Positions 1-8,500 of a stretch of 63,160 nucleotides of DNA are shown in pieces (position 1 is the stretch's first letter; every line of letters starts with the position of its first letter). Origin of the DNA: an uncultured Oscillospiraceae bacterium (GTDB lineage Bacteria > Bacillota > Clostridia > Oscillospirales > Acutalibacteraceae); NCBI GenBank assembly GCA_900544715.1, contig UQWL01000017.1:1-63160 (forward strand), in the 5' to 3' direction. The position numbers and the translations under genes were made by a program. The notes beneath the pieces are model-generated. The model did no database searches and was not told the origin of the DNA. It saw only the letters and a program-made list of their open reading frames with translations.

Positions 1-24
1 TCGATATGCCGGTAAAACCGCTTA

Positions 25-222
25 CTATACCGCTGCGTCTGCATTCCCACCAGCGGATATCCACCGGTAGATTGCCTCCACCATTGCTCCCGCTGCATAC
101 GCCGCGCGCTTCGATGCAGCCTTTTCTTGGCTGTTTTGCTCTGGATGTTCGCTATTTGTTTCTATAGAGGTTTCCAGTACCTGCTGTGCCAGCCTCTCCC
201 ATTTGGCATCTTTCAAGCCCAT
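25..222 (-). CDS. Small hypothetical protein (65 aa)
   Basis: A 65-aa protein of no family I recognise. It is soluble, with an acidic and glutamine-rich first half and an Ala-rich segment near residues 38-52 that should be helical. A GGAGG site lies 9 bases before the ATG, and a TTGCTT-17-TATAAT promoter with three iterated TTGTAA-type boxes lies just upstream, so it is probably a real, separately regulated gene. There is no signal peptide or membrane segment. No function is inferred. Confidence 0.6.
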   Translation of the reverse strand: MGLKDAKWERLAQQVLETSIETNSEHPEQNSQEKAASKRAAYAAGAMVEAIYRWISAGGNADAAV

Positions 223-253
223 CCGGAAACGCCTCCATCTTCTTTCAAGTTGA

Positions 254-285
254 TTACAAAATGGTTACAATTGGTTACAAATTGG
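254..285 (-). repeat. Three tandem TTGTAA-type boxes in a 5' leader
   Basis: On the minus strand three direct copies of about 10-11 bases run head to tail (CCAATTTGTAA, CCAATTGTAA, CCATTTTGTAA). They lie between the -10 hexamer and the ribosome binding site of the 65-aa gene. The position suits an operator. That role is inferred. Confidence 0.55.
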
Positions 286-290
286 TTTCC

Positions 291-319
291 ATTATACACA
301 CCTTAACCATCCGAAGCAA
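291..319 (-). promoter_or_regulatory. Sigma-A-type promoter of the 65-aa gene
   Basis: Minus-strand TTGCTT (319-314) and a perfect TATAAT (296-291) are separated by 17 bases. Confidence 0.65.
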
Positions 320-572
320 GCTCGCATCACAGATTTCGGCATTTTATATAGAAATAACACCATGAATTCAGGCACTTTGATAGTGTGTTTTCTTCATTCA
401 TCCTTTAATTCAAAAAAGCATTTCCTCATCCCTTCTGTAAAGCTATATAACTTTACATAATTATGTTCTAAAACAATAAAATATAGCAATTAATTTCTCA
501 ATCTAACACAACAAGAAGTCCTTTTCCAGATGATCAAAAAAGCCTGCCGGATTACTCCGCTTTGCCCGCAAC
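320..572. other. Intergenic stretch, AT-rich
   Basis: No credible ORF with a ribosome binding site and no RNA gene seen. The sequence is clearly more AT-rich than the flanking genes. It separates the end of the ffh operon from the small gene at the window start. Confidence 0.5.
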
Positions 573-614
573 AAAAAAGCATACTGCAAAATGTGCAACC
601 ATTTCGCAGTATGC
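573..614 (-). terminator. Intrinsic terminator of the ylxM-ffh-rpsP-khpA operon
   Basis: On the minus strand GCATACTGC pairs perfectly with GCAGTATGC (579-614), followed by six T residues (578-573). It lies about 60 bases after the khpA stop. Confidence 0.9.
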
Positions 615-674
615 TCTTCTATCATCTGATGGGTGCTGCATAGCCTTTCGCGTCAAAGCAGCGGGCAGCTCCAT

Positions 675-908
675 TCAATCGATATCCACACGGATCTTTT
701 CATTCGCGCGGGTGGCAACGGATTTCATTACCGTGCGGATCGCTTTTGCAATCCGGCCCTGCTTGCCGATGACACGGCCCATATCCGGCTGTGCAACATG
801 AAGGTGGTAAACAGTCGTGCCTTCCTCATCCGGCGCATCCACATCGACTGAAACAGCGGAGGGATCCTCCACGAGGCCCTGTGCGATTGTAATCAGTAAC
901 TCCTTCAA
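675..908 (-). CDS. khpA: KH-domain RNA-binding protein KhpA
   Basis: A 77-aa single KH domain, the usual size for KhpA (formerly YlqC). The GxxG loop is visible in VIGKQGRIAKAI (about residues 46-57). KhpA binds RNA in the cytoplasm, usually as a heterodimer with KhpB, and affects cell division and small-RNA activity in Gram-positives. The start is a TTG preceded at 7 bases by AGGAGGG. It is the last gene of the operon, 28 bases after rpsP, and is followed by a strong terminator. In many Bacillota rimM, trmD and rplS follow here; they are absent. Confidence 0.95.
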   Translation of the reverse strand: MKELLITIAQGLVEDPSAVSVDVDAPDEEGTTVYHLHVAQPDMGRVIGKQGRIAKAIRTVMKSVATRANEKIRVDID

Positions 909-936
909 AATGAAGCCCTCCTAATCAATGGGCAAT

Positions 937-1182
937 TTATTTGATGATATCGTTCTTCTTGAAAATCGCCTTTACGGTATCCGTCGGCTGAGCGCCGTTT
1001 GCGATCCATTTGGCGGCCTTTTCCGCGTCGATCTTCACGACGGGCGGATCCTGAAGCGGATTATAATAGCCGATTTCCTCGATGAAGCGGCCATCGCGCG
1101 GATAGCGGGAATCCGCGACCACAATGCGGTAAAAGGGTGCCTTCTTTGCGCCCATACGGCGCAGCCTGATTTTAACTGCCAT
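937..1182 (-). CDS. rpsP: 30S ribosomal protein S16
   Basis: Full-length 81-aa bS16 with the typical opening MAVKIRLRRMGAKKAPFYRI and the R-x-P-R-D-G-R-F-I-E-E-I-G-Y-Y-N-P segment. It is a small-subunit protein needed for 30S assembly. GGAGG lies upstream of the ATG. It sits between ffh and khpA in the normal Bacillota order. Confidence 0.98.
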   Translation of the reverse strand: MAVKIRLRRMGAKKAPFYRIVVADSRYPRDGRFIEEIGYYNPLQDPPVVKIDAEKAAKWIANGAQPTDTVKAIFKKNDIIK

Positions 1183-1276
1183 AACTACATTCCTCCAAAA
1201 ATGAAAATGATTTATTGGTTCATCACGTTTTCACCTGCCGTTTGGGGCTACGGGGCTGACGTGCTGAAAGCAAATT

Positions 1277-2629
1277 TTAAAACAGCCCTCCGCCCATGCC
1301 CGGCGGAAGCTGGCCCATACGGCGCATCTTTTTGCGCATACCCTTGCCGCTGAACTGCTTGAACATCCGCTGCATATCGCGATACTGCTTCAAAAGACGG
1401 TTGACATCCTCCACCTGCATGCCGCAGCCCGCCGCGATCCGTCGCTTGCGGGAAGGGTTGATCAGATCCGGCTTTTCACGCTCTGCGGGCGTCATGGAGA
1501 GGATAATGGCCTGTGTGCGGTCAAATTGCCGCTCGTCGATCTCCACATCATTCAGCTGCTTGCCCACACCAGGCAGCATCGCAAGCATCTCCTTGAGATT
1601 GCCCATTTTCTTCATCTCACGCAGCTGATTGAGCAGATCATTGAGGTCGAATTTATTCTTTCGGAGCCTGGCCTCAAGCTCCATCGCCTTTTTTTCATCA
1701 AGCGACGTTTCCGCCTTCTCGATCAGGGATAATACATCCCCCATGCCGAGAATACGGGAGGCCATACGATCCGGATGGAACGCATCAAGGTCGCCGAGCT
1801 TTTCCCCTGTGCCGATGAACTTGATCGGCTTGCCTGTGACCGCGCGCGCAGAAAGCGCTGCGCCGCCGCGGGTGTCGCCATCGAGCTTTGTCAGCACGAG
1901 CCCATCCACACCAAGCGCCTCATTGAAGGCAGTTGCCACATTCACGGCATCCTGCCCTGTCATCGCATCGATCAGCAGCAAAATTTCATGCGGCTTAATC
2001 TCTGCCTTGACGCGTTTGAGCTCATCCATCAGCTCCTCGTCGATATGCAGGCGGCCCGCCGTATCAAGCAGCACGTAGTCATAGCCCTGATCCTTGGCGA
2101 GCTTAATCGCCTCACGCGCAATTTCCACAGGGTCTGCCGTGCCCTTTTCAAACACGGGCACGCCCGCCTTCTCACCAACCACCTGGAGCTGCTTGATCGC
2201 CGCCGGGCGGTAAATGTCGCACGCCACGAGAAGAGGGCGGTTCCCCTGATTTTTCAGCATCAGGCCAAGCTTTGCGCAATAGGTCGTTTTGCCGACGCCC
2301 TGCAGGCCGCACATCATCACAACCGTCGGCGGATGCGGAGCGCTCGCAAGGCGGCTGCGTGTGCCGCCCATCAGTTCTGTGAGCTCCTCGTTGACGATTT
2401 TTACCACCATCTGGCCGGGCGTCAGGCTTTCCATCACCTGTGCGCCGATTGCCCGCTCTGTCACTTTCGCGGTAAAATCACGGGCAACCTTATAGTTGAC
2501 ATCCGCCTCCAACAGCGCCAGACGCACCTCGCGCATCGCGTTGCGCACGTCGGTTTCCGTCAATTTCCCTTTGCCGCGCAGCTTTTTAAACGCAGCCTCC
2601 AGCTTATCGGAAAGGCCTTCAAAAGCCAA
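1277..2629 (-). CDS. ffh: Signal recognition particle GTPase Ffh
   Basis: The 450-aa protein has the N domain, the GTPase G domain and the methionine-rich M domain. Visible motifs are the P-loop GLQGVGKTTYCAKLG (about residues 108-122), DTAGR, TKLDGDTRGG and a C-terminal M domain ending in a Met/Gly-rich tail. It binds the 4.5S/scRNA and signal sequences of nascent chains and delivers them to FtsY at the membrane. The start is a TTG with GGGAG at 7 bases. It follows ylxM by 13 bases and shares its promoter. Confidence 0.98.
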   Translation of the reverse strand: MAFEGLSDKLEAAFKKLRGKGKLTETDVRNAMREVRLALLEADVNYKVARDFTAKVTERAIGAQVMESLTPGQMVVKIVNEELTELMGGTRSRLASAPHPPTVVMMCGLQGVGKTTYCAKLGLMLKNQGNRPLLVACDIYRPAAIKQLQVVGEKAGVPVFEKGTADPVEIAREAIKLAKDQGYDYVLLDTAGRLHIDEELMDELKRVKAEIKPHEILLLIDAMTGQDAVNVATAFNEALGVDGLVLTKLDGDTRGGAALSARAVTGKPIKFIGTGEKLGDLDAFHPDRMASRILGMGDVLSLIEKAETSLDEKKAMELEARLRKNKFDLNDLLNQLREMKKMGNLKEMLAMLPGVGKQLNDVEIDERQFDRTQAIILSMTPAEREKPDLINPSRKRRIAAGCGMQVEDVNRLLKQYRDMQRMFKQFSGKGMRKKMRRMGQLPPGMGGGLF

Positions 2630-2642
2630 ATCATCACTCCCT

Positions 2643-3008
2643 TTACACTTCGCACAGGGATTGTGCGATTGCTTTGATCTTTACGGTCGTATCGTTGATT
2701 TCCCGGGATAGACCGTAGCGCATATTGTACTCGCTGATCGCATTCGCGCAGTCGATAATTTCATCAAGCCCCCTGCGCATTTCATGAAAACGGCGTGCAA
2801 GTCCCAGCCGCTCCTCCATATCAAACAGCTGCGCCTCCGCACGCTTGATCGAATCGCGCACGCCCTGCCTGGTGATCCCTTCATTCTCCGCGATCTCGGA
2901 TAGGGAAAGGTCGTCGTTATAGTAGTAGCCAAGAAAATCCCGCTGCTTTTCCGTGAGCATGTCCCCATAGAAATCAAGCAAAATCGTGATTCCAAGATCC
3001 TTCGCCAC
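2643..3008 (-). CDS. ylxM: YlxM family helix-turn-helix protein
   Basis: A 121-aa YlxM/p13-type protein, found next to ffh across Bacillota and thought to accompany the SRP pathway. A sigma-70 region 4-like helix-turn-helix is visible (LSLSEIAENEGITRQGVRD, about residues 34-52), followed by a helical C-terminus. I place the start at GTG 3008 (VAKDLGITILLDFYGDML) because GGGGAGG lies 7 bases upstream; the longer frame to 3053 has no site. It is the first gene of the operon. Confidence 0.9.
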   Translation of the reverse strand: MAKDLGITILLDFYGDMLTEKQRDFLGYYYNDDLSLSEIAENEGITRQGVRDSIKRAEAQLFDMEERLGLARRFHEMRRGLDEIIDCANAISEYNMRYGLSREINDTTVKIKAIAQSLCEV

Positions 3009-3109
3009 AACTTCGCCTCCCCACCCCGCAAAATCCCCCTCTCCGCACCGCAAATCTGTTCGATGCAGAAAAGGATATATGTAAAGCTCTTTTCTTTACA
3101 GCGAAATTC

Positions 3110-3138
3110 ATTATACTAAACGTGCCCCTTTCTGTCAA
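3110..3138 (-). promoter_or_regulatory. Promoter of ylxM-ffh-rpsP-khpA
   Basis: Consensus TTGACA (3138-3133), a 17-base spacer and TATAAT (3115-3110) on the minus strand, about 100 bases before the ylxM start. Confidence 0.9.
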
Positions 3139-3659
3139 GAGGGGAAGCCTGTCAATCTGCAAATTCAATCGGCTTTTTTACGAATACCATTCGTTTCGAA
3201 GCGCAGCGGAGTAACAAAACAAGGCCCGCCGTGATCATACGGATCAATAGAGATACACAGTGCTTACAAAAGTTGGCGGCTAGCGGCTATTTTTTATCTG
3301 CTTTCCTTTTCATATATATTATATGGCACTGTTTGCACAGGCATTTTCTCCTTGCACGACATTGGCATTTCTATTTTTATCAGTTATTAATACCCTCGGT
3401 GGACAAAAGTCAACACGGTTTTTCGGAGCCAATAGAACGACCAGCGGCGTTATCTTCGTTGCCGGGCAATAGATATGCGCCATGCCAACCCGTTGGCAGA
3501 TAAAAGCAAAGTTTCAATTTCATATGGGCTTCCTTTCATGCAAATTGAGTAAATCGCATATCATATACAGGATTCTCTCAATGAACCGTTATTGTGCCTA
3601 AAAAACATTTTTTCAAATTATATAAGATTCACAAAACGGACCTATTATTTTCAAAGTGA
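3139..3659. other. Long intergenic region, unexplained
   Basis: More than 500 bases between divergent promoters. I see no ORF with a ribosome binding site. A perfect inverted repeat, TGCCAAC-CC-GTTGGCA, lies near 3483-3498. The surrounding block (about 3400-3510) is GC-richer than its AT-rich flanks, as a structured RNA or the remnant of a mobile element might be. I could not match it to a known riboswitch. Confidence 0.3.
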
Positions 3660-3688
3660 TTGACATTATGTCTATTTCAGTTTATGAT
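3660..3688 (+). promoter_or_regulatory. Promoter of the metallophosphatase/FIVAR protein gene
   Basis: TTGACA (3660-3665), a 17-base spacer and TATGAT (3683-3688) give a leader of about 180 bases. Within the leader, AGGCGT-gaaa-ACGCCT (3822-3837) can form a tetraloop hairpin 20 bases before the ribosome binding site. Confidence 0.75.
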
Positions 3689-3871
3689 TTATTTACGAAA
3701 TCACCGCTAATTTCATAGAGAGATATTCTTGATGTGAAAAGTTTTCGGTTATTTCGCCGTTTTGCTCATTTCTTCATTTCCCGGCCCGCGCGCACCGTGA
3801 AAATTAAAGAAGGCGCGTCCAAGGCGTGAAAACGCCTAAAACAAAAATTTACTATTTGGAGGTGTAAAAAT

Positions 3872-6800
3872 TTGAAGAAATGCAAACGGCTGCTGAGCAC
3901 TGTTCTCGCCGTCATGATGCTGCTTGTAAGCGTACAGGCTGCATTCATCGCCGGCGCAGAGCAGGCCAGCACAATCAAAGTCGCCACCATCTCGGACATC
4001 CGCTATCAGGCGGGAGCGGCAGACAAAGATGGCCTCATGCTTTCCAAAAGCGCCGCGTTGCTTGACGCCGCGATCGCCAAGGTCAAGGCAAGCAATGCGG
4101 ATGTGCTGCTCGTCACAGGTGATCTCACCAATAACGGCAGCAAGACTTCCCACCAGTATGTGGCAAGTAAGCTCGCGGAAGTAAAGGCGGAGGGCATCCC
4201 AGTCTATGTCATTCCCGGCGAGCACGACGTTCGTGAAGGCGGTACGACGACTGCGGTATCGAAAGCAGTGTTTAAGGATCTCTACAAGGACTTCGGCTAT
4301 GGTGAAGCCCAGCAGGATCCTTCCTCCGCTTCCTATGTCGCAGATCTGGGCAATGGCTTTAAAGCTGTCATGAGCGATTCCGTCGCAGCAGACGGTCAAG
4401 GCCAGATGACCCAGTGGGTGGTAGACAAAGCGAAAGCTGAAATTGCCAATGGCAATACGGTATTCGCCGCATCCCACCATCCGGCAGTTACACGCGGCAG
4501 CGTGGACAGAACGTTCATTGATCTGCTCCACACGCTGGCGGGATTGGAAATCGATCTTGGCGGCAAAACCAAGATTTATACCAACGATCCCGATCAGGCG
4601 GCCGCCAGCCTCGGCCTGGTAGACAGGACCTGCATCCTCTCAAACGCGGGTGCTCTTGCGGACGCCGGCGTGAAGTATCTCTTCACCGGCCATGCGGGCA
4701 CACTGAGCATCAGCGGCATGACCACGACCAACGGCGCGCAGATGTATGACGTGATGTCCGGCTCTCTGGTCAACGCTTCCTCTTCCGTCCGGTACACGAC
4801 GCTGTCCAAGGCGTCCGCCGGCATGAAGGAGCAGCGCGCGGAGTTTAAAACCGACATGATCGCGTCCGCCGCTGGCGTCGACAATGTGGAGCAGGCCGCC
4901 CATGCGGCACTTCAGAAGCAAATGTCCACAGAGGTGGATTATGCCATTGAAGTTGCCGAAAAGGTAATCGCACATCTGATTCCGGCAATTAAGCCGAATA
5001 TTCAGACGTTGGTTCGAAATCTGGATCTGGCGGCACTGGGCGTTAGTATCCCGAGCATTGCTGACGGTGTTGTTCAGGATATCAAAAACGATCTCGCATC
5101 GTCCTACATTCCCCCGCTGCTTGATTTACTTTCCACCACAAGGTTGCATAACGTTATCGTTGATGTACGCCGTGCTCTGGAAGCAATGGACTTTAACGGC
5201 CAGAGCTTTTATGGATTCTTAACGGATATTTTCGTCACGATCCAAAAAGGCGATGGCAAAACACCTGCTGCCGTGGAGGGCATCTTCAGCGCTCTGCGCA
5301 ATCAGGAGCCGGAGCTTCTGGTTGGCCTGATTCAATCCTTCGCAGACAATTTTAATTCTACCAACCTGGTGAATCTGGTGAATGACATTCTCGACGTAAG
5401 GTTCGCTAAAACTTATATCGCAACAGTCAAATTCCAGATTCAGCTTCGCGGCCTGCTCGCAGGGTCCTATGCTCTTGTCAGTGGACTTGTAAGCGTCAAC
5501 CTTGACCTGTGGGGTATTCTGGACGGCGCGATCACCCTGCCGAACGGCAAAAAGATCAGCTCCATCGCACGCCCCATCGTCAATGATCTGATTCTGGGTG
5601 CGCCTGAAAGCGACAGCGTAAAGCAGACGCCTGCCCGCTTCACACAGAATTTGAAGGGCAATGCCGAAGGCGTTGTCAACCTGCTCTTTGAGTTTGGCGT
5701 TGGCGATCTGATCGGCACCAACATCTTCGCGCAGGGCCAGTCGGGCGTATATGTCGCCCGCACGGTCACGCTCGCAGAGCTTGGCGATTATCTCAACAGC
5801 CTCGTCCCGAATAAGGACGTGTCCTCTCTCAGCGCCGTGGATTGGTCCAAGGTGCGCGATGCGCTCAACGCGGCTGGCCGCTTCACTGCGGAACAGCTTG
5901 CAACTGTGAATAAGGAACTCGTGGCCGGTACGGATTCTACCTCAGCCGTGACTCAGCTCGACAAGCTCAAAGAGCTTGCGAACGCGGAGTTCTACAAAGC
6001 GGTTGCGGATGAATTCACCGCAAAGGTCAACGCCTTGCCAGCCGTCGACGCCCTCACGCTGGATAACGCGCAGCAGGTTTATGCGCTCCAGTCTGAGTAC
6101 GATCAGTTCTATGCGGAGATCAAGGCGAACCTCAGCGCAGAAACCGTGGCGAAGCTGAATGCAGCCGTCGCCAAGATCTATGCGCTTGAGCATTTCGATG
6201 CCGCAGTTGACGCCGTTATGACGAAAATTGCTGCAATCGGAACTGTCACAACCGAAAGCGAAGCAGCCATCCAGGATGCACGCGCCGCCTATGGTGAACT
6301 GACCGTCCGCCAGCAGAAGCAGGTGACCAACTATCAGACCCTTGTGGATGCGGAAGCTGCACTGATCCTCGCGAAAGAAAATGCCGCCGTAATCAAGTCT
6401 GTTGAAGACAAGATCGCGGCAATCGGCGAAGTCAGCTATACCTCTGCCAGCAAGGCGAAGATCGATGTCGCCCGCGCGGCATACAACAATCTCGATGAGG
6501 CACTGAGGCCAAGCGTAAGCAATTATGAGGTTCTGACCGCTGCCGAAGCGCGCTACGCGGAGCTGAAAGCCGCCGCAGAAGACGCAGCAGCAGCCGAGCC
6601 CGTGATCGCCCAGATCAACGCCATCGGCAAGGTCACCTTGGAGAGCAAACGCCTGATCGAAGCCGCTGAGGCAGCCTACGCCGCCCTGACGGATTCTCAG
6701 CAGAAACTCGTTAGCAACTATGAGACCCTCACCGCCGCGCGCGCCGCCTATGACGCGCTTGTTCAGGCTGAGGCCGACAATCAGGCCGCCGCGCAGGCAG

Positions 6801-8365
6801 TCATGGATCAGATCGCCGCGATTGGCACCGTAACGCTGGAGAGCGAAGCCGCGATTCAGCAGGCCCGCGCTGCTTACGATCTGCTTACACCCGCGCAGAA
6901 AGCGCTGGTCACCAACCTCACCGTTCTGACCAATGCGGAAAGCACGCTTGCCGCCCTGCAGAAGCAGGCAGCCGATGAAAAAGCAGCCAAGGCTGTGGAT
7001 GAACTGATCGCTGCCATCGGCGATGTCACGCTCGAAAAAGAAGAGCAGATCGCCGCCGCCAGGGATGCTTACAACGCGCTTACCTCCGACCAGAAGCGTC
7101 TGGTAGAAAACCTCGCCGTTCTGACCGCTGCGGAAGCGCAGCTCAGTGTGCTGAAAAACGACTTCCTCTTTGAGGATGGCGCAACCGGCATCACGCTGCG
7201 TGCAGGCAGCGGCGTTCTCCCGCTCGACACGATCATGACCGTGCAGGAGATCGTCAGCGGCAATGTGTTTGACGCGATCCTTGCCAAGGATTACAAGGCC
7301 TTCCACCTCTATGATATTAGCCTTGCCTCCGACGGTTCCCCTGTGGCGCCCACGAAGGCAGTTAAGATCAGCATCCCGCAGTTTGCCTCGAACACCGCTG
7401 TTTACAGCGTTGCAGCCGACGGCACGATGACCCCGGTGGAAGCGGTTCTGGAAAACGGCTCCTTCAACTTCAGCGCAGATCAGGTCGGCATGTTCGCCGT
7501 CGCGCAGGCGAAGGTATTCGTTGATACCACCGCCCTGAAGGCTGCAATCGCTGCCTTCGAGGCTTTGGACGCCTCCCATTACAACGCTGCGAGTTTCGCT
7601 AAGGCAAACGCCGCTTATGAGGCTGCCAAAGCGGAGCTGAATGCAAACTATGAGCTTACCGCGACCAATCAGAGAAAGGTCGACGCGGCTGCCTCCGCAC
7701 TCAAGGATGCGATCGCAGTGCTTTCCTATCTCCCGGCTGATATTGCCGAACTCAACACGGTTCTCTACCAGGCAAAGATGATGCAGGCCGCCGATTATGT
7801 GGACTTCTCTGATGTGGAAGAGGCAATCGCGGCAGCAGATGAATTCCTTGCCGGCTCCTATGATATTCGCAACCAGGCCGCGATCAACGAGCTTGCCCAG
7901 AATCTCTCCACCGCAATTGCGGCGCTGACTCTGGCGCCAGCCGATTTCACGGCGATCGATAACGCCATTGCAGCCGTACCGAAGGATCTCCATAATTACA
8001 CGGAGGCCTCCGTCGCAGCCCTCAATGCTGCCGTTAACGCTGCAAAGGAAGCGAAGAACACCATCACCCGCGAAGACGCTGACTGGCAGGCCCAGGTTCA
8101 GGCGTATGCGCAGGATGTGCTGGATGCCATCGCAGGCCTTCAGAAAGCGGACGTTTCCTATGCGGATACCGCTCTGCTTGAATTGGCAATCGATATGGTA
8201 CATCTTTACTATCCGGCCGACTATGTGGACTTCTCCGGTGTTGACGCCGCTGTTGCCGCGGCACAGGCACTGCTCAATGCGAAGCCCACTGCAGACAGGC
8301 AGGAGGAAGTCGATGCCGCCGCAATGGCGATCTTCGACGCGATCGGCGCACTCGAATGGGCATAA
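3872..8365 (+). CDS. Secreted giant protein: metallophosphatase-like domain plus helical repeats
   Basis: A 1497-aa secreted protein. Residues 1-29 are a Sec signal peptide. Residues about 36-290 resemble a calcineurin-like metallophosphatase (ISDIRY, VTGDLTNNG, PGEHD, ASHHPAV, FTGHAG). Several metal-ligand positions are altered: DxH reads DIR, GNHD reads GEHD and GHxH reads GHAG, so catalysis is doubtful. A helical linker follows. Five 60-65-aa repeats with the pattern I-AIG-V-T...AR-AY--L come next (about 776-1096), then a beta-rich domain (about 1098-1213) and four FIVAR-like helical modules (about 1216-1497). There is no LPXTG or transmembrane anchor. The start is TTG with GGAGGTG at 7 bases. 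It is probably a cell-surface or matrix protein. The function is not known. Confidence 0.85.
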   Translation: MKKCKRLLSTVLAVMMLLVSVQAAFIAGAEQASTIKVATISDIRYQAGAADKDGLMLSKSAALLDAAIAKVKASNADVLLVTGDLTNNGSKTSHQYVASKLAEVKAEGIPVYVIPGEHDVREGGTTTAVSKAVFKDLYKDFGYGEAQQDPSSASYVADLGNGFKAVMSDSVAADGQGQMTQWVVDKAKAEIANGNTVFAASHHPAVTRGSVDRTFIDLLHTLAGLEIDLGGKTKIYTNDPDQAAASLGLVDRTCILSNAGALADAGVKYLFTGHAGTLSISGMTTTNGAQMYDVMSGSLVNASSSVRYTTLSKASAGMKEQRAEFKTDMIASAAGVDNVEQAAHAALQKQMSTEVDYAIEVAEKVIAHLIPAIKPNIQTLVRNLDLAALGVSIPSIADGVVQDIKNDLASSYIPPLLDLLSTTRLHNVIVDVRRALEAMDFNGQSFYGFLTDIFVTIQKGDGKTPAAVEGIFSALRNQEPELLVGLIQSFADNFNSTNLVNLVNDILDVRFAKTYIATVKFQIQLRGLLAGSYALVSGLVSVNLDLWGILDGAITLPNGKKISSIARPIVNDLILGAPESDSVKQTPARFTQNLKGNAEGVVNLLFEFGVGDLIGTNIFAQGQSGVYVARTVTLAELGDYLNSLVPNKDVSSLSAVDWSKVRDALNAAGRFTAEQLATVNKELVAGTDSTSAVTQLDKLKELANAEFYKAVADEFTAKVNALPAVDALTLDNAQQVYALQSEYDQFYAEIKANLSAETVAKLNAAVAKIYALEHFDAAVDAVMTKIAAIGTVTTESEAAIQDARAAYGELTVRQQKQVTNYQTLVDAEAALILAKENAAVIKSVEDKIAAIGEVSYTSASKAKIDVARAAYNNLDEALRPSVSNYEVLTAAEARYAELKAAAEDAAAAEPVIAQINAIGKVTLESKRLIEAAEAAYAALTDSQQKLVSNYETLTAARAAYDALVQAEADNQAAAQAVMDQIAAIGTVTLESEAAIQQARAAYDLLTPAQKALVTNLTVLTNAESTLAALQKQAADEKAAKAVDELIAAIGDVTLEKEEQIAAARDAYNALTSDQKRLVENLAVLTAAEAQLSVLKNDFLFEDGATGITLRAGSGVLPLDTIMTVQEIVSGNVFDAILAKDYKAFHLYDISLASDGSPVAPTKAVKISIPQFASNTAVYSVAADGTMTPVEAVLENGSFNFSADQVGMFAVAQAKVFVDTTALKAAIAAFEALDASHYNAASFAKANAAYEAAKAELNANYELTATNQRKVDAAASALKDAIAVLSYLPADIAELNTVLYQAKMMQAADYVDFSDVEEAIAAADEFLAGSYDIRNQAAINELAQNLSTAIAALTLAPADFTAIDNAIAAVPKDLHNYTEASVAALNAAVNAAKEAKNTITREDADWQAQVQAYAQDVLDAIAGLQKADVSYADTALLELAIDMVHLYYPADYVDFSGVDAAVAAAQALLNAKPTADRQEEVDAAAMAIFDAIGALEWA
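6200..7160 (+). repeat. Five tandem 60-65-aa repeats inside the metallophosphatase-like protein
   Basis: Each copy has a helix ending in (K/Q/L)IAAIG, a short V-T/S segment, a second helix with AR-AY-LT--Q-K-V-N and a third helix with L--AE. The copies are diverged in sequence, so duplication is not recent. Confidence 0.75.
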
Positions 8366-8500
8366 GGAGCAGACGCTCACTTTTTTGTGTGAATCCCTCC
8401 AAATAGAATACCGCGCCGGAGCGCAGTGACAAAAGCCCTTCGGCGCGGCATTGCCCAAACGGCCAACCGATTTTGATTCAGAAAGAGGTGTTTTCACTCT

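Noticed and set aside
3139..3659. Possible riboswitch (c-di-GMP, SAM, cobalamin types considered)
   Set aside because: None of the conserved core sequences of these classes is present; kept only as an unexplained GC-rich island.
8411..8448. Inverted repeat CCGCGCCG / CGGCGCGG between the two giant genes as a terminator
   Set aside because: No T-run follows on either strand and the loop is long, so I do not call it a terminator; read-through to the second gene is possible.
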